From: Verrucomicrobiota bacterium
GTDB lineage: Bacteria; Verrucomicrobiota; Verrucomicrobiia; Chthoniobacterales; SZAS-18
Assembly: GCA_018240025.1 (NCBI GenBank)
Contig: JAFEGM010000028.1
Coordinates: 546 to 35,079 of the forward strand
Direction of reading: 5' to 3'
DNA: 34,534 nucleotides
The notes beneath the pieces are model-generated. The model was given only the letters and a program-made list of their open reading frames with translations, was not told the DNA's origin and ran no database searches. Numbering within the stretch: position 1 is the stretch's first letter; each line of letters begins with the position of its first letter. Made by a program: the position numbers and the translations under genes. Positions 7,045 through 14,993 of this stretch are shown in pieces.

Positions 7045-9213
7045 TCATGACGGCCGTCGGCGCCGAAGCTGGCCCAGCCAGACCGTCAGACCGACGCCGA
7101 CCAGCAGCCAGGTGGCGGGCTCGGGGATCGGGGCATTCCCCAGGAACATGGTGCCCGCGTAGTTGCCGCCGGTGACATCGAGGATGATGTCCACCGCCAC
7201 GGTGCCGGTGGCCGTCGGGTCGAGCGCGCCCAGATCGAGCACGTGATCGGCGAAGTAGGCGTTGGCTTCGGCGGGCGTGGTGAAGGTGAGATCGAGCGCC
7301 GTGGACGAAGCACGGAGCACACGGAAATGCAGGGTGGAGAACGAACCGGATCCGCCCAGAAGAGCGAGTTGGAGGCTGCCCCGTTCGCTGGTGGGAAGGC
7401 TGGCGAGATCGATGGTCGCCCCGAGCTGCACCGTGGCCGAGCCGACCTGGGACAGCGGCGCGGCCGAGAAGGTGGCCAGGAGCAGGCGCTGTCGTGGGTT
7501 GGTCAGATCGAACCGCCCGGCGGCATGGGGAGCGCTCGCAAAGGCGCCCGACAAATCCGCCGCACTGGGCGCGCCGAGCGCGCTGCCCCAGACCAGGCTG
7601 CTGGGCGTGGTCGCGGGGGCGACGCCGAGGCGGGCCCGGCTGTCCTGCGTCGTGGTGGACGAATACGAACTTCCGCTGCCGGTCTGGGCGCGCACGCTGC
7701 GGACGACGAAGCCGGCGGCCGCGGCCGTGGCCGAGGAAGCGACGCTGCCTCCGGTGTGAGAGCCCGAGGCGCTGGCGGTGGCCGCAGCGCCCCCGGCGCC
7801 GGTATTGTTCGCCTGCGCCGTGGCGGACACGAGGTTGCTCGCGTTCACGCCCCCCGGCCCACCGTCCGCGACCGCGGTGGCCGTTGTGGCGCCTCCGGCC
7901 GCCTGAGCGAGAGCCGTGGCCTGCGCGCCGCCGCCGCGGCCAAAGCCGCCGCCGAAGCCGCCGGTGGCGGTGGCCTGGGCCGTGGCGCCGATTCCACCGA
8001 AGGCTTGGCCGGAATTCGCCACCGCCTGGGCGGTCGCGTCACCGGTCCAGCCGCCGGTACTGTAGACAACGGGAGTGGTGGCCTGCGCCAACGCCTGCGC
8101 CGCTCCCGTCGGGTTGACCAGCCGGGTGGAGGCCGTGGCAGTTCCGCCGTTGCCATTCGCTCCGACCAGCGTGCTGACTCCACCCGCGCCTCCGGTGGCC
8201 GAGGTCCGACCAATGAGCGTCCGGGTGGCGATGGTGCGATCGAGCAGGCTGCTGGCCGATCCACCGTCGGCGCCGAACGCGCCGCTCGCCCCGCCCCCAC
8301 TCCCTCCGACCGCCGTCTGGCGGAGCTCGACCCTGTCGCCAGCGGTGCCGTTGGCCACATTGTTGAGGGAGACGGAGGCGCCACTGGTGGCGAACCCGCG
8401 ATAGCCCAGACCGCCGTTGCCCCCGCGGCCGGTGACGTCGACCAGCACCGAGCCCGCGGCCGAGGCGAACGCCTGTCCAAAGAAGACGCCCCCGGCCTGG
8501 CCGGCACTCCGCCCCGATACGAGCGGATCGCCGGGAATCCCGTCCCACGCGCCGCCATCGCCGCCGATCGCATTAAGTGTCAGGACGGTGCTCGCCCCGC
8601 CGGGATTATCGAGCCGTCCCGTGGCGAAGGCGTTGCCGCCGTTGCCGCCGCCGGAGGGCGGATTGGGGAAGGCGTTGCGCGAGCCGCCGAGTGCGCTGGC
8701 CGTACCCTGCAGCAGCGCCGCGCCCGCGGCTGTCCCCGTCACGGAGGCCGAGGCCGAGCCGCTATCGCCCGCGATACTGTAATTCGAAAGGGCTCCGCCG
8801 TTTCCACCCCCGATCGCCGTGGCGGCGAGGACGATGCTCTGATTGGCCGCACCGTTCGTGACCACCGCGGCCGCGGTGGCGGAGCCGGCGGCCGGGCGAT
8901 TGGTCGCATCGCCCCGCCCGCCGTTCCCGCCGTTGGCCTGGGCCACAGTGCTGGTGCTGGCGCCCGGCGTCGCGTTACTGGTCCTAGCCGTGGCCGTGGC
9001 GTTGCCGCCGCCGAGCGGAGTCGTCAGGATCGCGCTGCCGCCGATGGCCGTAGCCGAATTCGACGGATCGCCGCTGCTGGCCAGGGCGCTGGCCGCGCCC
9101 CCCGGCGTGGTGAGCGTCCCGGCCGCGCCGTTCTGCGTGTCATTGATCGCCCGTGCCGGCAGCGAAGCCAACAGCCAGGCCAGACCGGCGAAACAGGTTT
9201 TTCCGTAAGCCAT
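7045..9213 (-). CDS. large Gly/Ala/Ser/Thr-rich secreted protein with PEP-CTERM anchor
   Basis: A 722-residue exported protein. It begins with a signal peptide (about MAYGKTCFAGLAWLLASLPARA). It then has roughly 480 residues of low-complexity sequence rich in Gly, Ala, Ser, Thr and Asn, with many GGNGG, GGxGG and ATA/ASA blocks. A more ordinary folded part of about 150-200 residues precedes the C-terminal sorting signal IPEPATWLLVGVGLTVWL, which is followed by an arginine cluster (RRRR). That tripartite PEP, membrane span and basic tail is the PEP-CTERM signal recognised by exosortase; no exosortase gene lies in the window. The start at 9213 was chosen for the signal peptide; the frame stays open upstream to 9537 but would overlap divergent dapF. 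It is probably a surface or extracellular matrix protein; no enzymatic domain was recognised. Confidence 0.88.
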   Translation of the reverse strand: MAYGKTCFAGLAWLLASLPARAINDTQNGAAGTLTTPGGAASALASSGDPSNSATAIGGSAILTTPLGGGNATATARTSNATPGASTSTVAQANGGNGGRGDATNRPAAGSATAAAVVTNGAANQSIVLAATAIGGGNGGALSNYSIAGDSGSASASVTGTAAGAALLQGTASALGGSRNAFPNPPSGGGNGGNAFATGRLDNPGGASTVLTLNAIGGDGGAWDGIPGDPLVSGRSAGQAGGVFFGQAFASAAGSVLVDVTGRGGNGGLGYRGFATSGASVSLNNVANGTAGDRVELRQTAVGGSGGGASGAFGADGGSASSLLDRTIATRTLIGRTSATGGAGGVSTLVGANGNGGTATASTRLVNPTGAAQALAQATTPVVYSTGGWTGDATAQAVANSGQAFGGIGATAQATATGGFGGGFGRGGGAQATALAQAAGGATTATAVADGGPGGVNASNLVSATAQANNTGAGGAAATASASGSHTGGSVASSATAAAAGFVVRSVRAQTGSGSSYSSTTTQDSRARLGVAPATTPSSLVWGSALGAPSAADLSGAFASAPHAAGRFDLTNPRQRLLLATFSAAPLSQVGSATVQLGATIDLASLPTSERGSLQLALLGGSGSFSTLHFRVLRASSTALDLTFTTPAEANAYFADHVLDLGALDPTATGTVAVDIILDVTGGNYAGTMFLGNAPIPEPATWLLVGVGLTVWLGQLRRRRPS

Positions 9214-9352
9214 ACCGCATTGAATCGGAGGCGCCAGCGGCTGGCAAGACGGAAGCGGGAACGCCATCCGGCAGGTGCCGCCCGAGCGTGGCGCCGCGGG
9301 TCTGGGTCCGATTTCACGTTTCGATTTTCCGAAATGCGCCTTCATTCCGTCC

Positions 9353-10171
9353 ATGGCCAGGATCTCCTTTTTGAAGATGAACGGGGCGGGGAACGACTTC
9401 GTCATGCTCGACAACCGTGACGGCAGCCACCAGCTGAGTGCGGAGACCATCGCGCGACTCTGCGACCGGCATCGCGGCATCGGGGCCGACGGCGTGCTCG
9501 TGATCGAGCCGGCCCAGAGCGGCGCCGACCACCGCATGCGCTACTACAACGCCGACGGCGGCGAGGCCGAGATGTGCGGCAACGGCGCACGTTGTTTCGC
9601 CCGCTTCGCCCAGCGCACCGCCGGGGCGCAGGGCAAGGTCTCGTTCGAGACGCCGGCCGGCGTCATCCGGGCCGAGTTCGTCGAGGGTGAGCGCGTGCGC
9701 ATTCAAATGGTCACGCCGACCGACTATGCCCCCAGCCTGCTCATCGAAGTGGAAGGCGGCGTGCTGAAGGTGCATTCCATCAACACCGGCGTGCCGCACG
9801 CCTGCGTCTTCGTAGATGATCTCGAGAACACCCCCGTCTTCAGCGTCGGCCGGGCGCTGCGCCGGCACGCCCAGTTCGCGCCGAAAGGGACGAACGCCAA
9901 TTTCATCAAGATCACCGGACCCCAGAGCATCTCCATCCGCACCTACGAGCGCGGCGTGGAGGACGAGACGCTGGCCTGCGGCACCGGCGTGACCGCCTGT
10001 GCGCTCATCTACGCCATCCAGACCGGCGCCCCTTCGCCGATCGATGTCCGGGTGAAGGGCGGCGACACCCTGCAAGTCGGCTTCGTCCGCGGGAGCAAGG
10101 CGGGCGAGTTCTCCCAGGTCACATTGAGCGGACCGGCCGACTTCGTGTTCGAGGGCACGGTGGAAGTCTGA
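9353..10171 (+). CDS. dapF: diaminopimelate epimerase
   Basis: A 272-residue DapF. It interconverts LL- and meso-diaminopimelate for lysine and peptidoglycan synthesis in the cytoplasm. The two catalytic cysteines are Cys75 in EMCGNGARC and Cys209 in ACGTGVTA. The opening FLKMNGAGNDFVMLDNR and the RGIGADGVL motif are family hallmarks. The length is normal for bacterial DapF. The ATG at 9353 was chosen because FLKMNGAGNDF usually lies within ten residues of the start; an upstream in-frame extension reaches 9275. It is divergent from the PEP-CTERM gene with 139 nt between, and converges with the broken aldo/keto reductase. It stands alone rather than with other lysine genes. Confidence 0.96.
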   Translation: MARISFLKMNGAGNDFVMLDNRDGSHQLSAETIARLCDRHRGIGADGVLVIEPAQSGADHRMRYYNADGGEAEMCGNGARCFARFAQRTAGAQGKVSFETPAGVIRAEFVEGERVRIQMVTPTDYAPSLLIEVEGGVLKVHSINTGVPHACVFVDDLENTPVFSVGRALRRHAQFAPKGTNANFIKITGPQSISIRTYERGVEDETLACGTGVTACALIYAIQTGAPSPIDVRVKGGDTLQVGFVRGSKAGEFSQVTLSGPADFVFEGTVEV

Positions 10172-10219
10172 GTCGGCGTCTGCCGGCCGGCCCTTCCGCG
10201 TCGGATCAGTGGACGGGAT

Positions 10220-11106
10220 TCAACCCGACCGACGCCACGCAAGTTCGATCTCCTGCCGCAGCGCCTGGTCCGGCACGGGCTTGCGGGCGGCCGCCAGGTT
10301 GTCGCGCACGTGCTCGACTTTGCTGGTCCCGGGAATGGCGCAGGTGACTTCCGGGAACGACAGCACCCAGGCGAGCAGCAGCTGCGCCCAGGAATCGTAG
10401 CCGAGTTGGGGCAGCGGCCGACCGCGCAGTTTGCGCAGCGCGCCGCCGCCGCCGAAGGGCCGGTTGGCCAGGAAAGCGATTCCGCGGTCGCCGCAGACCT
10501 GCAGTAGGCGGTCGGTCGCCTCGCGTTCCTCCAGCGAGAGCGCGTACTGAACGAAGTCGACCTTTTCGCGCGCGACCACCCGCAGCAATTCCTCCGAGGC
10601 CCCGACGGCGTAGTGGGTCAGGCCGATGTACTTGATCCGTCCCTGGTCTCGCCAGGCGCGCAGCGTTTTCAGCTGGGTGGGCCAGTCGACCAGATTGTGA
10701 ATCTGCATCAGCTCGACCTGCGCAGTTTCCGCAGCGAGTCCTCCATCTGCTCGCGCCCCGGTCGTTCGCCGGTGGTCCAGACCTTGGTGGCGAGAAAGAG
10801 CTTTTCCCGCAGGCGGGCTTCGGCTGCGAGATCGCCCAGGACGTCCTCGGAGGTGCCGTACATGGGAGAGGTGTCGACGACGTCTCCACCGCTCCGGACG
10901 AACTCGGCCAGGACTTCCGCCAGCGGCGCGCGCCGGGCCGGGTCGGCGCCCACGTCGAAGACCTGCCACGTGCCCAGTCCGACCCGTGCGATCCGCTGGC
11001 CGCTGGAGGGAACGGCGGCCCGCTGCAGCGGAGCCGCAGCGGTTTGGCCGAAGGCGAGAGCGGAGCCTCCCATGGCGGCGATCCGCAGAAAGTCGCGGCG
11101 ATGCAT
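10220..11106 (-). pseudogene. aldo/keto reductase with Tat signal, frameshifted
   Basis: Two reading frames together make one aldo/keto reductase. The 5' part (11106 down to about 10720) encodes a Tat-type signal (RRDFLR near the N-terminus) and the AKR segment [13 protein letters not shown]...[10 protein letters not shown], then stops at 10708. The 3' part (about 10717 to 10220) continues in another frame with [23 protein letters not shown] and VTCAIPGTSKVEHVRDNL. The break is at about 10718-10719, between KLR and VELMQ. From the family, about three residues (nine bases) are expected there and only two bases are present, so roughly seven bases appear to be missing. Either the gene is inactivated or the assembly has an error. 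It converges with dapF and diverges from gmd. If intact it would be an exported or periplasmic oxidoreductase. Confidence 0.82.
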
Positions 11107-11181
11107 GCCTTCAACGTGCTCGTTTTCCGACGCCCGGCCAGTGGCAACCGGCCGCGCCTCGGGGCCGAAATCACTGGACTC

Positions 11182-11198
11182 AGGCCGCTTTCCGGCCT
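11182..11198 (+). other. small hairpin upstream of gmd
   Basis: AGGCCG and CGGCCT form a 6-bp stem around a five-base loop, about 30 nt before the gmd start, in the divergent gap between the reductase and gmd. No T-run follows, so it is not an obvious terminator. It might be a leader structure. Confidence 0.3.
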
Positions 11199-11228
11199 AC
11201 CCACCCGGCTCCCTTTTTGCGCAACGAC

Positions 11229-12239
11229 ATGGCCAAGAAAGCACTCATCACCGGCATCACGGGCCAGGACGGCTCCTATCTCGCGGAGCTCCTCCTGAGC
11301 AAGGGCTACGAAGTCCACGGCCTCATTCGCCGCGCATCCTCTTTCAATACCGAGCGCCTCGATGGGATCTACAAGGATCCGCATCTGGACGACGCTCACC
11401 TCTTTCTGCACTACGGCGACCTGGCCGACAGCGTGGCGACCTACAAGGCCGTCGACTCCATCCAGCCCGACGAGATCTACCACCTCGGCGCCCAGAGTCA
11501 TGTACGGGTAAGTTTCGACATTCCGGAATACACCGGCGACGTCACCGGCATCGGCACCGTTCGACTTTTGGAAGCGATCCGGGAATGCGCTCCGAAGGCC
11601 CGTTTCTACCAGGCCTCGAGCAGCGAGATGTTCGGCCTCGTACAGGAAGTCCCGCAGAAGGAAACCACGCCCTTCTATCCCCGCAGCCCCTACGGCGCGG
11701 CCAAGGTCTACGCCTACTGGATCACGGTGAACTACCGCGAGAGCTACAACCTGCACGCCAGCAACGGCATCCTGTTCAACCATGAGTCGCCCCGCCGCGG
11801 CGAGACGTTCGTCACCCGGAAGATCACCCGGGCCGTAGCCCGCATTAAGGCCGGTCTCCAGAAGAAACTCTACATGGGCAATCTCGACGCCAGGCGCGAC
11901 TGGGGCTATGCGCCGGAATACGTGGAGGCGATGTGGCTGATGCTCCAGCAGGACAAACCGGACGACTACGTCATCGCCACCGGTGAGACGCACACGGTGC
12001 GGGAGTTCCTCGAGGTCGCCTTCGGGCGGGCCGGACTCGACTGGGAGAAGTACGTCGAATTGGACCCGCGGTACCTGCGCCCCACCGAGGTCGATCTGCT
12101 GATCGGCGACCCCAGCAAGGCCAAAAAGCAGCTCAATTGGGCGCCGAAGGTCGGCTTCCGCCAGTTGGTCGAGATCATGGTGGATGCAGACATCGAATCG
12201 CTGCGAGCCGACATGAGCGGCGAACGCGTCCGGGCCTAG
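11229..12239 (+). CDS. gmd: GDP-mannose 4,6-dehydratase
   Basis: A 336-residue extended SDR converting GDP-D-mannose to GDP-4-keto-6-deoxy-D-mannose with NADP. The Rossmann motif GITGQDG is at 9-15, with catalytic Ser131/Glu133 in SSSEMFG and Tyr155/Lys159 in [12 protein letters not shown]. The family phrases [25 protein letters not shown] and [16 protein letters not shown] are all present. The ATG at 11229 follows ACGAC and is the natural N-terminus ([15 protein letters not shown]); an upstream open frame exists but is not family-like. It is followed 81 nt later by fcl, which uses its product. Together they supply GDP-L-fucose for surface polysaccharide or glycoprotein. Confidence 0.96.
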   Translation: MAKKALITGITGQDGSYLAELLLSKGYEVHGLIRRASSFNTERLDGIYKDPHLDDAHLFLHYGDLADSVATYKAVDSIQPDEIYHLGAQSHVRVSFDIPEYTGDVTGIGTVRLLEAIRECAPKARFYQASSSEMFGLVQEVPQKETTPFYPRSPYGAAKVYAYWITVNYRESYNLHASNGILFNHESPRRGETFVTRKITRAVARIKAGLQKKLYMGNLDARRDWGYAPEYVEAMWLMLQQDKPDDYVIATGETHTVREFLEVAFGRAGLDWEKYVELDPRYLRPTEVDLLIGDPSKAKKQLNWAPKVGFRQLVEIMVDADIESLRADMSGERVRA

Positions 12240-12320
12240 GCCCGTCCCGTGGCCGGCGCGGTCCCGACTTCGTCCTCAACCACGTCGGAACGCTGAGTCT
12301 TGGCTGATCTTCCTTCCCCC

Positions 12321-13241
12321 ATGCGTCTGTACATCGCCGGACATCGTGGCCTCGTCGGCAGCGCCCTCATGCGGGCGGCGGTCGGCACGGGTGCCGAGGT
12401 TCTCACCCGGACGCGGGCCGAACTGGATTTGCTCGATGCCGCTGCGGTCCGAAAGTTCTACGTCGAGACGCAGCCGACCCACGTCATCGTGGCGGCGGCC
12501 AAGGTCGGAGGTATCAAGGCGAACAACGACTTCCCCGTCGAGTTCCTCCTGGAGAACCTGACGATCCAGAACAACCTCATCGCCGGAGCCTACGACGCCG
12601 GCGTGCGCAAGCTGCTCTTCCTGGGCAGCTCCTGCATTTACCCGAAGTTCGCCCCGCAGCCGATCCGCGAGGATTCGCTTCTGACCGGTGCGCTGGAGCC
12701 GACGAACGAGCCCTATGCGATCGCCAAGATCGCCGGCATCAAGCTCTGTCAGGCCTATCGCCGCCAATACGGGGCCGATTTCATCTCGGCCATGCCGACG
12801 AATCTCTACGGGCCGCACGACAATTTCGACCCCCTCACTTCGCATGTGCTGCCCGCACTGATCGGCAAATTCCACCGCGCCAAACAGGCGGGAGCCTCCT
12901 CGGTGACGCTGTGGGGCTCGGGCACGCCCCGGCGCGAGTTCCTGCACGTCGATGACCTGGCCCGCGCCTGCTATCTGCTGCTGGAGCGTTATGAATCGCC
13001 CGAGCCGATCAACGTGGGTACCGGCGAGGACGTAACCATTCGCGAACTGGCCGACCTCGTGCGCGCGGCGGTCGGCTTCGAAGGGGAGATCGCTTGGGAC
13101 GCGACCCAACCCGATGGCACCCCGCGCAAGCTGCTGGACGTCTCGCGGCTCAAAGAGCTTGGCTGGCAGCCGCAGGTGGCGCTCCCGGACGGCATTGCCG
13201 CCGCCTACCAGTGGTATCTGGACAACGTGCCTGCGCAGTGA
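12321..13241 (+). CDS. fcl: GDP-L-fucose synthase
   Basis: A 306-residue SDR epimerase/reductase (GMER, WcaG/Fcl) that turns GDP-4-keto-6-deoxy-mannose into GDP-L-fucose with NADPH. The cofactor motif GHRGLVG is at 7-13. The catalytic set aligns with the E. coli enzyme: Ser103 and Cys105 in LGSSCIYP, Tyr132/Lys136 in YAIAKIAG, and His175 in TSHVLPALI. The ATG at 12321 is preceded by a C/T-rich tract, not a Shine-Dalgarno site; a TTG seven codons upstream is less likely. It forms a pathway pair with gmd. A terminator-type hairpin lies downstream at 13308-13335, shared with the convergent small gene. Confidence 0.96.
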   Translation: MRLYIAGHRGLVGSALMRAAVGTGAEVLTRTRAELDLLDAAAVRKFYVETQPTHVIVAAAKVGGIKANNDFPVEFLLENLTIQNNLIAGAYDAGVRKLLFLGSSCIYPKFAPQPIREDSLLTGALEPTNEPYAIAKIAGIKLCQAYRRQYGADFISAMPTNLYGPHDNFDPLTSHVLPALIGKFHRAKQAGASSVTLWGSGTPRREFLHVDDLARACYLLLERYESPEPINVGTGEDVTIRELADLVRAAVGFEGEIAWDATQPDGTPRKLLDVSRLKELGWQPQVALPDGIAAAYQWYLDNVPAQ

Positions 13242-13300
13242 GGCGGCAACCTCAGGCCCGGCACCCCGTCGGCCACCCCGGTGTCGAGAGCCACGCCGGC

Positions 13301-13335
13301 AAAGAAAAAGGCATCGGACTCGCGCCCGATGCCTT
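13301..13335 (-). terminator. intrinsic terminator of the 59-codon gene (minus strand)
   Basis: A perfect 10-bp stem AAGGCATCGG / CCGATGCCTT with an 8-nt loop. On the minus strand it is followed by a T-rich run (TTTCTTT). It is placed 28 nt past the stop of the small Lys-rich gene. On the plus strand no T-run follows, though the hairpin could still stall transcription from fcl. Confidence 0.8.
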
Positions 13336-13363
13336 CAAAAGGAAGTGAACTTCCCGAGGAAGC

Positions 13364-13543
13364 TTACTTGGCGGCGTCGGCCTTCTTGGCGGCCTTCTTG
13401 GCCTTCTTGCCACCCTTCTTCTTGCCCTTCTTGGCCTTCTTCTCGGCAGCCGGCTTGGCCTCATCGGCGGCAACGGCGGTGGAAGCGGTGAAACCAGCGA
13501 GGGTCAGGAGGGCGGTGGCGGTGAGGAGGATGCGCTTGATCAT
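13364..13543 (-). CDS. small secreted lysine-rich protein (59 aa)
   Basis: A short gene easily missed by length cut-offs. Translation on the minus strand begins MIKRILLTATALLTLAGFTA, a clean signal peptide ending near STAVAA, with cleavage before DEAKP. The mature part of about 33 residues is almost only Lys, Ala and Gly: EKKAKKGKKKGG, KKAKKAAKKADAAK and so on, about 15 lysines, all AAG. It is strongly basic and probably unstructured. It could bind an anionic cell-wall polymer, nucleic acid or outer-membrane lipid, but no function is known. Support for a real gene: a signal peptide with normal hydrophobic core, a good intrinsic terminator 28 nt downstream, and its own upstream region with two hairpins. 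The opposite strand also has an open frame (13281-13559) but with an implausible Phe/Leu/Pro composition. Confidence 0.72.
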   Translation of the reverse strand: MIKRILLTATALLTLAGFTASTAVAADEAKPAAEKKAKKGKKKGGKKAKKAAKKADAAK

Positions 13544-13589
13544 AGCGGTGGGTTTGTAACTGCAGTTAGGTTGGGTTTGGTGAATGGTG

Positions 13590-13605
13590 GGCGGTTCGCA
13601 CCGCC
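13590..13605. promoter_or_regulatory. hairpin upstream of the small Lys-rich gene
   Basis: A 6-bp stem GGCGGT / ACCGCC around TCGC, 47 nt before the start of the Lys-rich gene. It could be a leader structure or an operator. Confidence 0.4.
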
Positions 13606-13616
13606 GTCCCGTTCTG

Positions 13617-13637
13617 TCAGCGTCAACGTGACGCTGA
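13617..13637. promoter_or_regulatory. 9-bp inverted repeat, possible operator
   Basis: Perfect arms TCAGCGTCA and TGACGCTGA are separated by ACG. It lies between the divergent Lys-rich gene and the LytS-type kinase gene, so a regulator bound here could affect either. It has the shape of a dimeric-regulator site, but the regulator is unknown. Confidence 0.45.
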
Positions 13638-13676
13638 TCGGAAAGACGGGAGGTTTTGGGATCTCTTCATTTTTTC

Positions 13677-13707
13677 TTAAAAATTTTTAAGGCCTTTTTC
13701 GCGGCCT
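13677..13707. other. AT-rich palindrome and short stem before the sensor kinase gene
   Basis: A perfect 14-bp palindrome TTAAAAATTTTTAA (13677-13690) adjoins a stem AGGCC / GGCCT (13690-13707). On the minus strand this reads as a short stem followed by an A/T tract, so it may be a weak terminator; alternatively it is an AT-rich upstream element. It is strikingly AT-rich against its surroundings. The rest of the 295-nt gap shows no gene I would support. Confidence 0.4.
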
Positions 13708-13838
13708 CCTGTCGGGTGGGATCCTTGCAGGCTGTCGGACCGGCCAAACCGCCGTCACGAGACGCGCCCCAAGGGGGCGTTTCGCAAAATTTCCTCCGTG
13801 AGTCCGCCGGGCTCCGCGCGTAATAGGAACATCGTGCC

Positions 13839-14993
13839 ATGAAGCTGCAGTCCAAGCTCGTACTCGCCTTCATCGCCTGGACGGCGATCGGCATCCTGTA
13901 CGGGCTGCAGCTCTACAGCGCCGCCAAGCTCTCTGGGCCGCCGATCACGCTGACCAATGCGCTCACCTGGCAGTTGATCGAGTGGTACGCCTGGGCGCTG
14001 CTGGCCCCGGGCATCTTCTACCTGGTGCGGAAGTTCTACCCGAGCGGCGATTTCCTCTCCATCATCGAGGCGCTCGGGGTCCACGCCACCGCCGCCGCCG
14101 TTTGCGTGCTCGTGCAGCCGTTCCTGGTGGCGGTCTTCTTCGAATTCATCCCGTGGGCGAACCCGGAGCGGGGGTCGTTTCTCGATATCTACAGCTTCAC
14201 GCTCCGGACGCACTTCGGGTTCCTGGCGCTGACCTACGCCAAAATCCTGGCCGTGGCGTTGGTCTTCGATTTCTGGCACCGCTATCAGGAGGGGCAGATC
14301 CGCTCCGCCCAGCTGGAGCACGAGGTCACGGCCGCCCGGCTGCATGCCTTGCAGATGCAGCTGCAGCCGCATTTCCTCTTCAATACGCTCAACGCCATCG
14401 CCAGCCTGGTGCGGGCGAATCCCAGCCAGGCTGAGCGGATGATCAGCCGGCTGGGCGATCTCCTGCGTGCGGCCTTGAACCGGTCCGACCGGCTGGAAGT
14501 GCCGCTGCGGGAGGAGGTGGAATTCACCCAGCGGTACCTGGACATCGAAAGCGTCCGCTTCGGCGACCGCCTGAGCGTACATCTGGAGGTCGATCCGGCC
14601 GTGGCCGACGCGCTCGTGCCCAACCTGCTGCTGCAACCGCTGGTCGAGAACTCGATCCGGCACGGCATTTCGAAGGTCACCGGCCCAGGCGAGATCCAGC
14701 TGCAGGCGCGGGCGGAGGGCCAGCAGTTGGTCCTGGAAGTGGCCGACAACGGCGCCGGGCCCGGGCGCCCCTCGAAGGGCGGAGGCGTGGGCCTGGAGAA
14801 CTCGCGGGCCCGGCTCGCCCAGCTTTACGGGGACGATCACTCGCTGCTCCGGATCGGCGCCCGGCCGGGCGGCGGCACGCTCGTAACCATTCGTCTGCCG
14901 CTGCATCGCGTCTCGACCCCGGGCAGCCCGTCGCCGGCGACCGAGAGCGGGGCATGGACCGGCGCGGCGGTCGTGCCACAATCCCGCGCATGA
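13839..14993 (+). CDS. LytS/YehU-type sensor histidine kinase
   Basis: A 384-residue kinase of the His_kinase (LytS/AlgZ/YehU) family. Four hydrophobic segments span about 6-26, 43-63, 76-101 and 124-145. They are followed by the phospho-acceptor box LQMQLQPHFLFNTLNAIASL with His178, the N-box LLQPLVENSIRHGI with Asn270, and the ATP-lid glycines ADNGAGPG and GGGVGLENSRARL. There is no periplasmic sensor domain, so it may sense the membrane or an integral ligand. The stop overlaps the ATG of the LytTR response regulator by 4 nt (ATGA). The ATG at 13839 is preceded by a modest AGGAAC sequence. The C-terminus carries an extra Ser/Pro/Ala-rich tail of about 30 residues. The input signal is unknown. 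Confidence 0.93.
   Translation: MKLQSKLVLAFIAWTAIGILYGLQLYSAAKLSGPPITLTNALTWQLIEWYAWALLAPGIFYLVRKFYPSGDFLSIIEALGVHATAAAVCVLVQPFLVAVFFEFIPWANPERGSFLDIYSFTLRTHFGFLALTYAKILAVALVFDFWHRYQEGQIRSAQLEHEVTAARLHALQMQLQPHFLFNTLNAIASLVRANPSQAERMISRLGDLLRAALNRSDRLEVPLREEVEFTQRYLDIESVRFGDRLSVHLEVDPAVADALVPNLLLQPLVENSIRHGISKVTGPGEIQLQARAEGQQLVLEVADNGAGPGRPSKGGGVGLENSRARLAQLYGDDHSLLRIGARPGGGTLVTIRLPLHRVSTPGSPSPATESGAWTGAAVVPQSRA

Noticed and set aside
7243..9420. Plus-strand frame of 725 codons opposite the PEP-CTERM gene
   Set aside because: It exists because the Gly/Ala-rich gene is low-complexity; the minus frame has a signal peptide and PEP-CTERM, the plus frame has neither.
10708..10740. Programmed frameshift in the aldo/keto reductase
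   Set aside because: There is no slippery heptamer or stimulatory hairpin at the break, and residues appear to be missing as well as the frame shifted.
13281..13559. Plus-strand frame of 92 codons rich in Phe, Leu and Ala that looks like a membrane protein
   Set aside because: It is the mirror of AAG-lysine codons; the minus frame has a proper signal peptide and terminator.
13667..13894. Minus-strand frame with a Lys-rich end
   Set aside because: It begins inside the sensor kinase gene, its tail only reads the AT-rich palindrome, and no start or family supports it.
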